From the NCBI RefSeq assembly GCF_026339995.1, contig NZ_JAPEPT010000007.1, positions 380,191-444,190 of the forward strand: DNA of 64,000 nt, given 5' to 3'. Below the pieces are notes generated by a model. The model had not been told where the DNA came from and did no database searches. It was given only the letters and a program-made list of their open reading frames with translations. Numbering within the stretch: the first letter of the stretch is position 1; the number at the start of each line of letters is the position of its first letter. Made by a program: the position numbers and the translations under genes. Source of the DNA: Streptomyces sp. NBC_01481. Lineage in GTDB: Bacteria > Actinomycetota > Actinomycetes > Streptomycetales > Streptomycetaceae. Positions 1 through 11,113 of this stretch are shown here, piece by piece.

Positions 1-1769
1 AGGCCCGGCAGGGCCTCGTTACTGCCCTCCTCGGCGCGGCCGGTTCCGGCAAGACGACGGCATTGCGTCTGATGCTTCAACTCGAGGCCGGCCGGGGCGT
101 CACGTACTTCCGGGGGAACCCTCTCCACCGCATTGCCCACCCAGCCAGTGAGGTCGGTGTGCTCCTCGGCGACGTACCCGGTCATCCGGCGCGGACGGCT
201 CGGGGGCAGCTCCGTATGCTCTGCGCCGCCGCCGGAGTTCCCGCTTCCCGCGCCGACGAGATGCTGGAGGCCGTCGGTCTGGCGGGCCTCGGCGGTGAGC
301 GCCTCGGCACGCTCTCGCTCGGCATGGACCGCAGGCTCGGGCTCGCCTCCGCCCTGCTCGGGGATCCGCAGACGCTGATCCTCGACGAGCCCACGAAGGG
401 GCTCTCGCCCCAGGAGAACAGCTGGATGTACGGCCTGCTGCGCGCTCACGCCGCCCATGGGGGCACCGTCCTGTGCACCACCAGTGACCCCAAGGAAGCC
501 GCCCGCCTCGCCGACCGGGTCGTCACCCTCGACGCGGGGCGCCTAGTGGCCGACCAGGACGCGGCCGCCTTCTCCCGCACCAGGCTCCGCCCCCGCGTCG
601 CCGTCCGTACCCCGCAGGCCGCCCGCCTGGCCGCCGTCGTCGCCCGCGAGGCGCGCGCCGCCCAGCGCTCCGTCGAGGTCGTCACCGAGAGCGGCAGCCT
701 GCTGTCCGTCTACGGCAGCAACTGCGCCGAGATCGGCGAAACGGCCTTCCGGCACGGCGTACTCGTCCACCGGCTGTCCGACGAGGTGGGAGACGCAGGC
801 CCCGAACCTGACCCCGCTCATGGCTCCGAGCCGACCCCTGCGCCCGCGGGCGCCGCCGCAGCAGCGCTCCAACCGCCACCCGCACCCGCCACCCAGGAGG
901 GGCCCCCGCCGGCCGAGCAGGCCCCGCACCCGCCGAATCCCCCACAAGCCGCCCGTCCCCCCGTTCCCCCTCAGTCCTCCCCCCTGCCGCGCCCCGTCCG
1001 CAGCCCCCTCAGGCCCTTGCGCTACGAACTCCGCCGCCTCCTCGGTGTCCGTACGGCCCTGTTCGTTCTGGGTGCCGTCCTCGTCTCCTCAGCCGCGCTG
1101 TGCGTCCTGCTCGGCCGCACCGGCGGAACCCCGCTCCCGGCGCTGCTCACCGCCTGGCCCGAGTTCTTTCCGCTGCCGCCCGCCGCCTTCGGTGCCGGAC
1201 TGCTGGGGGCGCTCTCCTTCGGCGAGGAGTTCCGCTACCCCGCCCTCGCCGCCGCCCGCGGCACCGTGCCCCGCCGCCTCGGCCTCCTCCTTGCCAAGCT
1301 TGCGGTGACTGCGGCGGCCGCCCTGCTGATCGCGCTCCTCGTGGCAGTGGCCGACTTCCAGACGCTCCGACTCGCGTACGGAAGCGATGCGGTCCCCGTA
1401 CCGCAGAACTGGCCTGCCCTGATGGCCAGTTGGAGCGCTCTCGCGGTCGGATGTGCCTGGGCCGGGCTGCTCGGAGCAGGAGTGTTCAGGGTCACCGCCG
1501 CCGGAGTGGCCGCCGTGCTCGCCGTACCGGTCCTCATCGCCCCTCTCGTGCAAAAGGCGCTGATCGCTCCGTCCGTTCGTTCGATCGCCGGGCTTCCCGG
1601 CAGGCTGCGTGAACTGACCTGGGTGTGGCTGCCGCAACAGGCCGACGACTGGCTGATGGCGGGGGTGCATCTGCTGGCCCAACCCGTCGGCGCGGCACTG
1701 ATGTTGTCGTTGTCGGCCCTGATCTGTGCATATCTGTTCACGGGCCTTCGCCGCAGCGCCCGTTGGTGA
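1..1769 (+). CDS. ABC transporter ATPase-permease fusion (5' truncated)
   Basis: The gene is open from the window edge, reading from base 3. The Walker A motif GAAGSGKTT lies at 33-59, so only about the first 30 residues are missing. An LSLG-type signature and Walker B (TLILDEP) follow, then a Pro/Ala-rich linker (about bases 800-1000), then five or six hydrophobic segments to the C-terminus. The architecture is an ABC nucleotide-binding domain fused to its own ABC-2-like membrane domain. The substrate is unknown. Gene position upstream of whiH matches S. coelicolor. The stop TGA is at 1767-1769. Family assignment is strong; function is open. Confidence 0.85.
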   Translation, partial: ARQGLVTALLGAAGSGKTTALRLMLQLEAGRGVTYFRGNPLHRIAHPASEVGVLLGDVPGHPARTARGQLRMLCAAAGVPASRADEMLEAVGLAGLGGERLGTLSLGMDRRLGLASALLGDPQTLILDEPTKGLSPQENSWMYGLLRAHAAHGGTVLCTTSDPKEAARLADRVVTLDAGRLVADQDAAAFSRTRLRPRVAVRTPQAARLAAVVAREARAAQRSVEVVTESGSLLSVYGSNCAEIGETAFRHGVLVHRLSDEVGDAGPEPDPAHGSEPTPAPAGAAAAALQPPPAPATQEGPPPAEQAPHPPNPPQAARPPVPPQSSPLPRPVRSPLRPLRYELRRLLGVRTALFVLGAVLVSSAALCVLLGRTGGTPLPALLTAWPEFFPLPPAAFGAGLLGALSFGEEFRYPALAAARGTVPRRLGLLLAKLAVTAAAALLIALLVAVADFQTLRLAYGSDAVPVPQNWPALMASWSALAVGCAWAGLLGAGVFRVTAAGVAAVLAVPVLIAPLVQKALIAPSVRSIAGLPGRLRELTWVWLPQQADDWLMAGVHLLAQPVGAALMLSLSALICAYLFTGLRRSARW

Positions 1770-1809
1770 TCATGATCGACCGGGACTCGGCGATCTGTTC
1801 ACAACTCCC

Positions 1810-1836
1810 TTGAGAGCGCCCGTTTCCTTCCGATAA
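1810..1836 (+). promoter_or_regulatory. sigma-WhiG-type promoter of whiH
   Basis: TTGA at 1810-1813, a 15-nt spacer and TCCGATAA at 1829-1836 closely fit the sigma-WhiG consensus (TAAA, 15-16 nt, GCCGATAA). It lies 92 nt upstream of the whiH GTG start. whiH is known to be a sigma-WhiG target in S. coelicolor, which supports this site. No mapping data are available here. Confidence 0.6.
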
Positions 1837-1928
1837 GGCGTCAATTGCGAGGCCAGCGCCGATCACCCTTTCGTGTGCTTTTCACCAAAGACCTCAAGGG
1901 CCGCCGGAGCCACGCCGACAAAGGATGC

Positions 1929-2816
1929 GTGAGTACCCTTGCGCACACCATGATGACCGCCGCCCGCCCCGCCGAGTCCGGCCTCGCCGGCCCGGGCGAA
2001 CTCGACCGATACCCCTACGCGGAGGCGCACGGCGCCGACCGCGTCGGCCCACCCTCCTGGGAAGGCGCTGACGCCGAGTTGGGCCGGGTCGGCCGCCGCG
2101 CGGCAGGCAGCCGGGGCCGCGGACTGCACGGCCAACTCGTCCAGCAGCTCGGCCAGATGATCGTCTCGGGGGACCTGGGCGCCGATCGCCCGCTCGTCCC
2201 GGAGGAGATCGGCCAGCGCTTCGAGGTCTCCCGCACCGTCGTGCGGGAGTCGCTGCGCGTCCTCGAGGCCAAGGGCCTGGTCAGTGCCCGCCCCAATGTC
2301 GGCACCCGGGTCCGTCCGGTCAGCGACTGGAACCTGCTGGACCCCGACATCATCGAGTGGCGCGCGTTCGGTCCGCAGCGTGACGACCAGCGCCGGGAGC
2401 TGAGCGAGCTGCGCTGGACCATCGAGCCGCTCGCCGCCCGCCTCGCCGCGGGGCACGGCCGTGAGGACGTCCAGCAGCGGCTCGCCGACATGGTTGAGAT
2501 CATGAACCATGCCCTCACTCAGGGTGACGGAATCACCTTCTCCCGGGCGGACGCCGAGTTCCACTCCCTCCTCATCCAGCTCGCGGGCAACCGGATGCTG
2601 GAGCACCTCTCCGGGATCGTCTCCGCGGCCCTCCAGGTCTCCGGCGGCCCGGTCACCGGCTGTGACCGCGCTACCGAGGCTTCTCTGGCCCATCACGCGC
2701 GGATCGCCGACGCACTCGCGACCGGCGACGCGCACGCCGCGGAATCGGCCATGCGCCAACTGCTCACCGTTCACCCGGAAGTGGAGCGAGTCGTCCCCGC
2801 GCCGCGCGAGCACTGA
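1929..2816 (+). CDS. whiH: sporulation regulator WhiH (GntR/FadR family)
   Basis: The product is a 295-residue DNA-binding regulator of the FadR subgroup of GntR proteins. A winged helix-turn-helix covers about residues 60-125 (core EEIGQRFEVSRTVVRESLRV) and an FCD ligand-binding domain covers about 145-290. WhiH acts in aerial hyphae and is needed for orderly sporulation septation. I recognise it by sequence and by its place directly upstream of hrdB. The GTG at 1929 gives VSTLAHTMM, the usual N-terminus; an upstream in-frame start at 1845 would lie just downstream of the promoter and has no ribosome-binding site. An ATG at 1950 is the alternative. Confidence 0.9.
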   Translation: MSTLAHTMMTAARPAESGLAGPGELDRYPYAEAHGADRVGPPSWEGADAELGRVGRRAAGSRGRGLHGQLVQQLGQMIVSGDLGADRPLVPEEIGQRFEVSRTVVRESLRVLEAKGLVSARPNVGTRVRPVSDWNLLDPDIIEWRAFGPQRDDQRRELSELRWTIEPLAARLAAGHGREDVQQRLADMVEIMNHALTQGDGITFSRADAEFHSLLIQLAGNRMLEHLSGIVSAALQVSGGPVTGCDRATEASLAHHARIADALATGDAHAAESAMRQLLTVHPEVERVVPAPREH

Positions 2817-2862
2817 GCGCGGCGCGGGACGCGGTCAGGAAGTACGGAGGCGTACGCATCGT

Positions 2863-2894
2863 GTGTCGCCGGATTCCACGGGATCCGGCGACAC
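2863..2894 (+). terminator. hairpin terminator after whiH
   Basis: A perfect 12-bp inverted repeat (GTGTCGCCGGAT at 2863-2874, ATCCGGCGACAC at 2883-2894) with an 8-nt loop follows the whiH stop by 46 nt and separates whiH from the hrdB promoter region. The remaining 266 nt up to hrdB hold its promoter and leader; I could not place convincing -35/-10 boxes there. Confidence 0.75.
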
Positions 2895-3160
2895 GATTGT
2901 GTAGTGAACGCCCCCATTTGACCGATTCGTCTTAAATGAGGTGTGACTCGGGCCACGTGGATTGGGCGTAACACTCCTCGAAACAGTGCGATGACCTAAG
3001 AGGTGACAGCCGAAGAGGGAATACAGCCGCCATTCAGGGCGCTGTGCAATTCCGAGGCTCAGCCCCGCGCCACCGGCACATCCGCAGCCTGGTGGTCGTC
3101 GGCTCCGGCCCGATCATGGGCGGGGCCGGAAGCCGTTTCCATCGTTCCGAGAGGTTGTTC

Positions 3161-4720
3161 GTGTCGGCCAGCACATCCCGTACGCTCCCGCCGGAGATCG
3201 CCGAGTCCGAGTCTGTGATGGCGCTCATCGAGCGGGGAAAGGCTGATGGGCAGATCGCCGGCGATGACGTGCGTCGGGCCTTCGAGGCTGACCAAATTCC
3301 GCCAACCCAGTGGAAGAATGTTCTGCGCAGCCTCAACCAGATCCTCGAGGAAGAGGGTGTGACGCTGATGGTCAGTGCCGCGGAGTCGCCGAAGCGCGCC
3401 CGCAAGAGCGTCGCAGCGAAGAGCCCGGCAAAGCGCACCGCCACCAAGACCGTCGCGGCCAAGACCGCCACGGCCAAGACCGTCGCGGCCACCGCGGCGC
3501 CGACGGCCGAGACCGTCGACGTCCAGGCCGACGAAGAGGTCACGGCAACCGCGCCTGCCAAGAAGGCGGCCGCCAAGAAGACAGCGGCCAAGAAGACGGT
3601 GGCCAAGAAGACCGCCGCCAAGAAGACCGTGGCCAAGAAGACCACGGGCAAGAAGGACACCGACGAGGCCACCGAGGGCGAAGAGCTGCTCGATGAGGTC
3701 CAGCCCGGTGGCAAGGGCGAAGAGGAAGAGGCCGAGGGCGAGAGCAAGGGCTTCGTCCTCTCCGACGACGACGAGGACGACGCGCCCGCCCAGCAGGTCG
3801 CCGTCGCCGGTGCCACCGCCGACCCGGTCAAGGACTACCTCAAGCAGATCGGCAAGGTTCCCCTCCTCAACGCCGAGCAGGAGGTCGAGCTCGCCAAGCG
3901 CATCGAGGCCGGTCTGTTCGCCGAGGACAAGCTGGCGAACTCCGACAAGCTCGCGCCGAAGCTGAAGCGCGAGCTGGAGATCATCGCCGAGGACGGCCGC
4001 CGCGCCAAGAACCACCTGCTGGAGGCCAACCTCCGCCTGGTCGTCTCGCTGGCCAAGCGCTACACCGGCCGCGGCATGCTCTTCCTGGACCTGATCCAGG
4101 AGGGCAACCTCGGTCTGATCCGTGCGGTCGAGAAGTTCGACTACACCAAGGGCTACAAGTTCTCCACGTATGCCACCTGGTGGATCCGTCAGGCGATCAC
4201 CCGCGCCATGGCCGACCAGGCCCGCACCATCCGTATCCCGGTGCACATGGTCGAGGTCATCAACAAGCTCGCGCGCGTGCAGCGCCAGATGCTCCAGGAC
4301 CTGGGCCGCGAGCCCACCCCGGAGGAGCTGGCCAAGGAACTCGACATGACCCCCGAGAAGGTCATCGAGGTCCAGAAGTACGGCCGCGAGCCGATTTCGC
4401 TGCACACCCCCCTCGGCGAGGACGGCGACAGCGAGTTCGGTGACCTGATCGAGGACTCCGAGGCGGTCGTGCCGGCCGACGCGGTCAGCTTCACGCTTCT
4501 GCAGGAGCAGCTGCACTCGGTGCTCGACACCCTGTCCGAGCGTGAGGCGGGCGTTGTCTCCATGCGCTTCGGTCTCACCGACGGCCAGCCGAAGACCCTG
4601 GACGAGATCGGCAAGGTCTACGGCGTGACGCGCGAGCGCATCCGTCAGATCGAGTCCAAGACCATGTCGAAGCTGCGCCACCCGTCGCGTTCGCAGGTGC
4701 TGCGCGACTACCTCGACTAG
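3161..4720 (+). CDS. hrdB: principal RNA polymerase sigma factor HrdB
   Basis: This is the primary (group 1) sigma-70 factor that directs housekeeping transcription. The protein is 519 residues from GTG 3161 (VSASTSRTLPPEIAESE), with GAGAGG at about 3149-3154 as ribosome-binding site. Regions in order: N-terminal region 1.1-like domain (1-75), a Lys/Ala-rich low-complexity stretch with an acidic tract (80-205), region 1.2 (DPVKDYLKQIGKVPLL), region 2 with the -10 recognition helix (YKFSTYATWWIRQAITRA), region 3, and region 4.2 (GVTRERIRQIESKTMSKLR). The core regions appear identical to what I know of S. coelicolor HrdB. An in-frame upstream extension to 3044 is not credible. Confidence 0.97.
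   Translation: MSASTSRTLPPEIAESESVMALIERGKADGQIAGDDVRRAFEADQIPPTQWKNVLRSLNQILEEEGVTLMVSAAESPKRARKSVAAKSPAKRTATKTVAAKTATAKTVAATAAPTAETVDVQADEEVTATAPAKKAAAKKTAAKKTVAKKTAAKKTVAKKTTGKKDTDEATEGEELLDEVQPGGKGEEEEAEGESKGFVLSDDDEDDAPAQQVAVAGATADPVKDYLKQIGKVPLLNAEQEVELAKRIEAGLFAEDKLANSDKLAPKLKRELEIIAEDGRRAKNHLLEANLRLVVSLAKRYTGRGMLFLDLIQEGNLGLIRAVEKFDYTKGYKFSTYATWWIRQAITRAMADQARTIRIPVHMVEVINKLARVQRQMLQDLGREPTPEELAKELDMTPEKVIEVQKYGREPISLHTPLGEDGDSEFGDLIEDSEAVVPADAVSFTLLQEQLHSVLDTLSEREAGVVSMRFGLTDGQPKTLDEIGKVYGVTRERIRQIESKTMSKLRHPSRSQVLRDYLD
3557..3656 (+). repeat. Lys/Ala-rich degenerate coding repeat in hrdB
   Basis: Six or seven imperfect copies of a roughly 15-bp unit encoding (A/V)AKKT-type pentapeptides lie in frame within hrdB. 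Such AAKK tracts are typical of Streptomyces HrdB, vary in length between species and resemble histone-H1-like tails. This is a protein low-complexity feature rather than a DNA element. Confidence 0.7.
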
Positions 4721-4756
4721 GTCGCGGTGGTACGCAACCGGTCGTAGAAGTACGCC

Positions 4757-4792
4757 GAAGGGCCCGGATCCCGTCAGGGGACCGGGCCCTTC
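4757..4792 (+). terminator. hrdB terminator
   Basis: A perfect 11-bp stem (GAAGGGCCCGG at 4757-4767, CCGGGCCCTTC at 4782-4792) has a loop whose inner bases can extend the pairing. It starts 37 nt after the hrdB stop codon. Confidence 0.85.
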
Positions 4793-4869
4793 GCCATGTC
4801 GCGGGTGCGGGCGGGTGTGAGGTGGCTGACTCTGGGTGGAATTACTTCAACGCAGAGTCAGGAGGCCGT

Positions 4870-5691
4870 ATGCGTCGTTCCCTCGCCCGAGCCCTGACCG
4901 GGGCGCTGTCGCTTGTCGCCGCGGCGGCTGTGGCGCCCTTGGTATCGCCCGTCCCCGCCGGTGCCGACAGTGTGGTCGTCGGCGGCGATCCGGTCACCAC
5001 CATCGAGGCCCCCTGGGTCGTCGCACTCGCCAGCCGTGACCGGTTCGGGGGAACGCGCGCGGGTCAATTCTGCGGCGGCGTGGTGGTGGCGCCGACGAAG
5101 GTGATGACCGCCGCCCACTGTCTGAGCCGGACCGTGCTCGGCCAGGACGTGAGGGAGGTCCGGGATCTGCGGGTCATCTCCGGGCGCTCTGAGCTGACGG
5201 GCGTCGAAGGCCGGGAGATCGCGGTGAGCGACAGCTGGGTCGCGCCGCAGTACAACCCGCTGACCAACAGTTCGGACATGGCGCTGGTGACGCTGGCCGA
5301 GGCGCTGCCCGCATCGCAGGTGATCCGCTTGGCGGGCGCCGGTGATCCGGCGTACGAGCCGGGCACGAGCGCCACCGTCTACGGCTGGGGCGATACGAGA
5401 GGCGACGGCAGCTACTCCTCCTCGCTCCGGGCCGCGCAGGTGAGCGTGCTCTCGGACCAGACGTGCGGACAGGCCTATCCGGGGGGACTGGGCGGGCGCT
5501 ACGTGGCTGCCACGATGCTGTGCGCAGGAGACACCGGCGGCGGCCGGGACGCCTGTCAGGGGGACAGCGGAGGGCCGCTGGTGGCCCGCGGGATGCTCAT
5601 CGGCCTGGTCTCCTGGGGGAGCGGCTGCGGGCTGGCCGGCAGCCCCGGGGTGTACACACGGATCTCGGCGGTGGCATTGCCGACGGACTGA
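4870..5691 (+). CDS. secreted trypsin-like serine protease (S1 family)
   Basis: The 273-residue protein has a classic secretory signal peptide: MRRS, a hydrophobic core and Ala-rich cleavage region ending near PVPAGA (about residue 35). The mature N-terminus resembles VVGGDPV, the usual activated form of chymotrypsin-fold proteases. The catalytic triad is visible: His83 in TAAHC, Asp136 in SSDMALV and Ser233 in GDSGGPL. Cys pairs flank the His and Ser loops. It is expected to act outside the cell as a trypsin-like endopeptidase. AGGAGG at 4860-4865 fixes the ATG at 4870. It is flanked by terminators, so it is monocistronic. Confidence 0.92.
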   Translation: MRRSLARALTGALSLVAAAAVAPLVSPVPAGADSVVVGGDPVTTIEAPWVVALASRDRFGGTRAGQFCGGVVVAPTKVMTAAHCLSRTVLGQDVREVRDLRVISGRSELTGVEGREIAVSDSWVAPQYNPLTNSSDMALVTLAEALPASQVIRLAGAGDPAYEPGTSATVYGWGDTRGDGSYSSSLRAAQVSVLSDQTCGQAYPGGLGGRYVAATMLCAGDTGGGRDACQGDSGGPLVARGMLIGLVSWGSGCGLAGSPGVYTRISAVALPTD

Positions 5692-5735
5692 GGCCGGCAC
5701 GGCATCGGGCCGCTGTCGCGGTCACGGTATGAGAG

Positions 5736-5772
5736 CGGGCGGCCGCCCCTGGTATTCAGGGGCGGCCGCCCG
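5736..5772. terminator. bidirectional terminator between convergent genes
   Basis: A perfect 16-bp GC-rich stem (5736-5751 with 5757-5772) and a 5-nt loop sit between the protease gene and the convergent zinc-protein gene. Its symmetry should stop transcription from both sides. Confidence 0.9.
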
Positions 5773-5818
5773 TTGGCCGGTCCGGGACCGGCCTTGGCTC
5801 GTCGTGGGATGCGAGGTG

Positions 5819-6049
5819 TCAGTGTTCCTCTTCACCGGCGGCGGCCGGGACGGCCGTGAGTCGGTCGGTCTCATCCTGTATTTCCGCGGCGATCTTCTTG
5901 AGTTCCGGCTCGAACTTGCGCCCGTGGTGGGCACAGAAGAGCAGCTCACCGCCGCTGGTCAGGACGACGCGCAGGTACGCCTGGGCGCCGCAGCGGTCGC
6001 AGCGGTCTGCGGCCGTCAGGGGGCTCGCGGGGGTCAGAACAGTAGTCAC
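5819..6049 (-). CDS. small zinc-ribbon-like protein, DUF7455 type
   Basis: This is a 76-residue actinobacterial protein of unknown function. Its core CDRCGAQAYLRVVL followed by LLFCAHHGRKFEPEL holds a CxxC and a CxHH pattern, consistent with a single zinc site. The tail is acidic. The ATG at 6049 is preceded on the minus strand by AGAAGAGG-like sequence. It is conserved next to hrdB/parE in Streptomyces. No function is proposed. Confidence 0.8.
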   Translation of the reverse strand: MTTVLTPASPLTAADRCDRCGAQAYLRVVLTSGGELLFCAHHGRKFEPELKKIAAEIQDETDRLTAVPAAAGEEEH

Positions 6050-6482
6050 GTCGCCTCTTCTCTAGCTCGACGAGCTGTCGTACCAGGGTCAACATCCAAC
6101 CAGGCCGAAAACGTTCCCGCTCGTGGCTTTTCCTCGAAACTTCTTGTCAAGGTGGCTGTCTGCTGCCGGTTGGCGGCGAATGAGCCGTATTGCTTCGCTC
6201 TACGGATTTCGCGTTGCTTGTCTCGTTTGGCCCTCCCGGCTGGGTTGCCGGTTGTTCATGAGGACGTGCCCGGAGCCTAAATGGTTCATGCCTGGAAGGG
6301 AACGTGATGTGCACGTCACTCCATCGAGGGATCGAACACCTATACGAGACTGGACTAGCATGAGAAATCACGAGGGTGGCGTTACATCGGCTCTACCAGG
6401 CCTCGGTACGCTCTGACCGGCGACCGACGCCGGGCCTTTACCCCACCGGGCCACATCTCAAATTCAGCGAGGAGCGAACCGC
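6050..6482. other. divergent intergenic region, zinc protein / parE
   Basis: These 433 nt separate two divergently transcribed genes and should hold both promoters. I see GAGGAG at 6469-6474 as the parE ribosome-binding site and no convincing -35/-10 pair, RNA gene or repeat. Base composition is less GC-rich than the flanking genes, as expected for a promoter region. Confidence 0.5.
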
Positions 6483-8600
<2,118 letters not shown>

Positions 8601-8616
8601 CGACGGCCCGCCCACC

Positions 8617-8645
8617 CAGGGGTGGAGCCCGTGGCTCCACCCCTG
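8617..8645 (+). terminator. parE terminator
   Basis: A perfect 13-bp stem (CAGGGGTGGAGCC at 8617-8629 and its complement at 8633-8645) with a 3-nt loop starts 16 nt after the parE stop. Confidence 0.88.
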
Positions 8646-8705
8646 AGCCGATCCCGGGTCCGGCTCCTCCTTCGTAGCATCGGGGGCGACGGAGGAGGAT
8701 CTGGC

Positions 8706-9866
8706 GTGCGCAGCAGCAAGTTGACCGTGTGGCCGACGCGGGAAGCACTGTCCCGTCTCGGCGTACCGCGCGTCCGTATCGCCCTCGACATCGCGGTGCT
8801 GGCCGGTCTTGCGGCATGGGCCGTGTACAGCGCGTACGACTCGGAGGTCTTCCACGGCCTGGGCGCGGTGTTCCCGCCCCTGGGTCTTCTCTGCTGCGCA
8901 GCCGCGGTCTTCGGCTTTCACCGGACGACCCTCGCCAACCGGCTGGGACCCTCGCTCGGACTGGTCGCCGCCCTCGCGGCCGTCGGAGCGGCGGCGTACA
9001 TCGCCGGGGCCGCGGTTCCCGCGATGGTGCTGTGGATCTCGGCCTCCGTCATGGCGATGGAGCGCCTCCCGCTCTTCGCCGGCCTGGGTACCGCGGCGGT
9101 GATGTCCATCGGATTCGCGCTGGCCGACGACAGCGAGTTCGGGGCCTACTTCACGATCGCAGCGGTGCTGCTCGGCGGATACTCACTGCGGCTCGATGCC
9201 CAGGCACGGGGTGCCGGATTCCGGCTGCTCGCCCAGGAACGGGCCGCTCGCGAGGCCGAGGCCACGTCCGTCGCCCTCGCCGAACGGGCCCGTATCGCAC
9301 GGGAGATCCACGACGTCCTCGCGCACAGCCTCTCCGCTCAGCTCGTTCATCTGGAAGCGGCCCGGATCCAGATCGAGCGCGGACCGCAGGGGCCGTTCCG
9401 GGAACAGATCCTGGAACGGGTGGTGGCGGCCCGGGTGATGGCCCGCGAGGGCCTCGCCGAGACCCGGCAGGCGCTCTCGGCGCTGCGCGGCGAGATGGCT
9501 CCCGTAGAGGACTATCTGCGCGAGCTCGCTGCCGCGGACGGAGCGGAGACCGAGGTGGCAGGGGAGCGGCGGCCGCTGACGGCCGAGGCCTCGCAGGCGG
9601 TACGGCGGGTGGCCCAGGAGGCCCTGACGAATGCGCGCAAGCACGCGCCCGGCGCCAAGGTGCGCATGCTGCTCGCCTACGAGAAGGGTGAAGTGGCCCT
9701 GGAAGTACGGGACTCGGGCGCCGGTGCGCACGGTGGTGAGCTCGGGGCGTCCGGCTCCGGGTACGGTCTGCTGGGGATGCGCGAACGGGCCGAACTGCTC
9801 GGCGGCACCCTGGAAGCAGGACCCGAGGGAGAGGGCTTCGTAGTGCGGCTGCGGGTGCCGGCATGA
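8706..9866 (+). CDS. two-component sensor histidine kinase (NarL-partner, HisKA_3)
   Basis: The 386-residue membrane kinase starts at GTG 8706, preceded by GGAGGAGG at 8691-8698. The N-terminal half has four to six hydrophobic segments (about residues 20-150) and no large extracellular domain. A short coiled linker leads to the HisKA_3 dimerisation/phosphoacceptor helix REIHDVLAHSL with His202, then a HATPase_c domain (QEALTNARKHAPG as N box; GYGLLGMRERAE as G2 box). It overlaps the next gene by ATGA, so the two form a system. The signal is unknown; the downstream symporter operon may be a target, but that is inference. Confidence 0.9.
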   Translation: MRSSKLTVWPTREALSRLGVPRVRIALDIAVLAGLAAWAVYSAYDSEVFHGLGAVFPPLGLLCCAAAVFGFHRTTLANRLGPSLGLVAALAAVGAAAYIAGAAVPAMVLWISASVMAMERLPLFAGLGTAAVMSIGFALADDSEFGAYFTIAAVLLGGYSLRLDAQARGAGFRLLAQERAAREAEATSVALAERARIAREIHDVLAHSLSAQLVHLEAARIQIERGPQGPFREQILERVVAARVMAREGLAETRQALSALRGEMAPVEDYLRELAAADGAETEVAGERRPLTAEASQAVRRVAQEALTNARKHAPGAKVRMLLAYEKGEVALEVRDSGAGAHGGELGASGSGYGLLGMRERAELLGGTLEAGPEGEGFVVRLRVPA

Positions 9867-10537
9867 CAACGCAGAACGCCAGAGTGATCGTCGTCGACGA
9901 CCAGGCCGTGGTGCGCGAGGGCATTGTGATGCTCTTGGGGCTGCTGCCCGGCATCGAGGTCGTCGGCTCGGCCAAGGACGGCGAGGAGGCGGTCGCTCTC
10001 GTCGCCGAACTCGCCCCCGATGTGGCCCTGATGGATCTGCGGATGCCCCGTTGCGACGGCGTCGAGGCGACCCGCCGCATCCGCAGCGAACACCCGGGCA
10101 CCCAGATCGTCGTGCTCACCACCTATGCCGACGACGACTCGCTGTTCCCCGCGCTGCGGGCGGGGGCGCGCGGCTATCTCACGAAAGACGCCGGCGGCGA
10201 CGAGATCGTACGGGCCATTCAGGACGTCATGGCAGGTCGCGCCGGGCTCTCAGCGGTCGTCCAGCAGCGGCTGCTCGAGCAGGTCACGTCCGCGCCCGAA
10301 CCGTCCGGGCGGAGGCTGCCCGACGGGCTGACCGCGCGCGAGGGCGAGGTGCTGACCCTGATCGCGGAGGGCCTCACCAACGTCGACATCGCGCGCAGGC
10401 TGCACATTTCCACGGCCACCGTGAAGACTCACATCAACAATCTCTTCGCGAAGACCGGTATCCACGACCGCGCTCAGGCGGTGCGGTACGCCTATCGGGA
10501 AGGTCTTGCGCGGCCACCTGGGTCGAGCATCACCTAA
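9863..10537 (+). CDS. two-component response regulator, NarL/LuxR type
   Basis: The 224-residue regulator has a receiver domain with Asp12/Asp13, phosphoacceptor Asp58 (LMDLRMP), the Thr of VVLTTY and Lys of LTKDAGG, followed by a LuxR-type helix-turn-helix (LTAREGEVLTLIAEGLTNVD to IHDRAQAVRYA). The ATG overlaps the kinase stop codon (ATGA at 9863-9866), which fixes the start and implies translational coupling. It is expected to bind DNA as a dimer after phosphorylation by the upstream kinase. Confidence 0.93.
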   Translation: MTTQNARVIVVDDQAVVREGIVMLLGLLPGIEVVGSAKDGEEAVALVAELAPDVALMDLRMPRCDGVEATRRIRSEHPGTQIVVLTTYADDDSLFPALRAGARGYLTKDAGGDEIVRAIQDVMAGRAGLSAVVQQRLLEQVTSAPEPSGRRLPDGLTAREGEVLTLIAEGLTNVDIARRLHISTATVKTHINNLFAKTGIHDRAQAVRYAYREGLARPPGSSIT

Positions 10538-10636
10538 TGGGGTGAAGACCGGCGGGAGAAGAGTCCGGGATCTTCCCGCTCTGTCCATCCTTGTGCACGC
10601 GGCCGAAACGGTTCGCTGACCAAGGGGAGCTGATCG

Positions 10637-11113
10637 GTGGAGAAGCCTGAAGGGCGGGACGCCGCGGAGGTACGGCTCGACGACCCGTGGTACGACGCCC
10701 TGGCCTCCGGCTGGGGGGAGTTGGACGGCACGGGCGCCCCCGCGCCCGTTGCGGCGCCCGGACCCGCGGTACCGGAGCGTGGATCGAGCGCCGCCGACAT
10801 CTATCTGGAAGTGCAGCGGAGCGCCGCCTTCCAGGAGGTGCGCAGCCGTTACCGCAGGTTTGCCGTCCCTGCCGTCCTCGCGTTTCTCACCTGGTACTTG
10901 GCGTACGTCGTCGCAGCGACCACCGCAGCGGAGCTGATGGCAAGGCCGGTGGCGGGTGCGGTAAATGTGGCGATGGTCGCCGGGCTCGGGCAGTTCCTCA
11001 CGACCTTCCTGCTGACCTGGGCGTACGCACGGCATGCGCGCCTGCACCGGGACCGGGCGGCGCTCGATCTGCGCTGGGACACACAGGAGTTGACACGGGG
11101 GGTCGTGCGGTGA
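10637..11113 (+). CDS. DUF485 small membrane protein
   Basis: The 158-residue protein has a disordered acidic/Pro-rich first half and two transmembrane helices (AVLAFLTWYLAYVVAATTAA and a second near AGLGQFLTTFLLTWAYA), the DUF485/YjcH pattern. DUF485 genes usually precede SSS-family acetate/pyruvate symporter genes, and here the stop overlaps the symporter start (GTGA at 11110-11113). A role as accessory subunit of the symporter is inferred from this pairing. Start GTG 10637 follows AAGGGGAG. Confidence 0.85.
   Translation: MEKPEGRDAAEVRLDDPWYDALASGWGELDGTGAPAPVAAPGPAVPERGSSAADIYLEVQRSAAFQEVRSRYRRFAVPAVLAFLTWYLAYVVAATTAAELMARPVAGAVNVAMVAGLGQFLTTFLLTWAYARHARLHRDRAALDLRWDTQELTRGVVR

Noticed and set aside
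3557..3656. CRISPR or DNA satellite in the repeated tract
   Set aside because: The repeats are in-frame AAKK codons inside hrdB without spacers.
3059..4681. Long minus-strand open frame opposite hrdB
   Set aside because: It is a composition shadow of a GC-rich gene: low-complexity Leu/Val/Gly content, no family features, and hrdB is certain.
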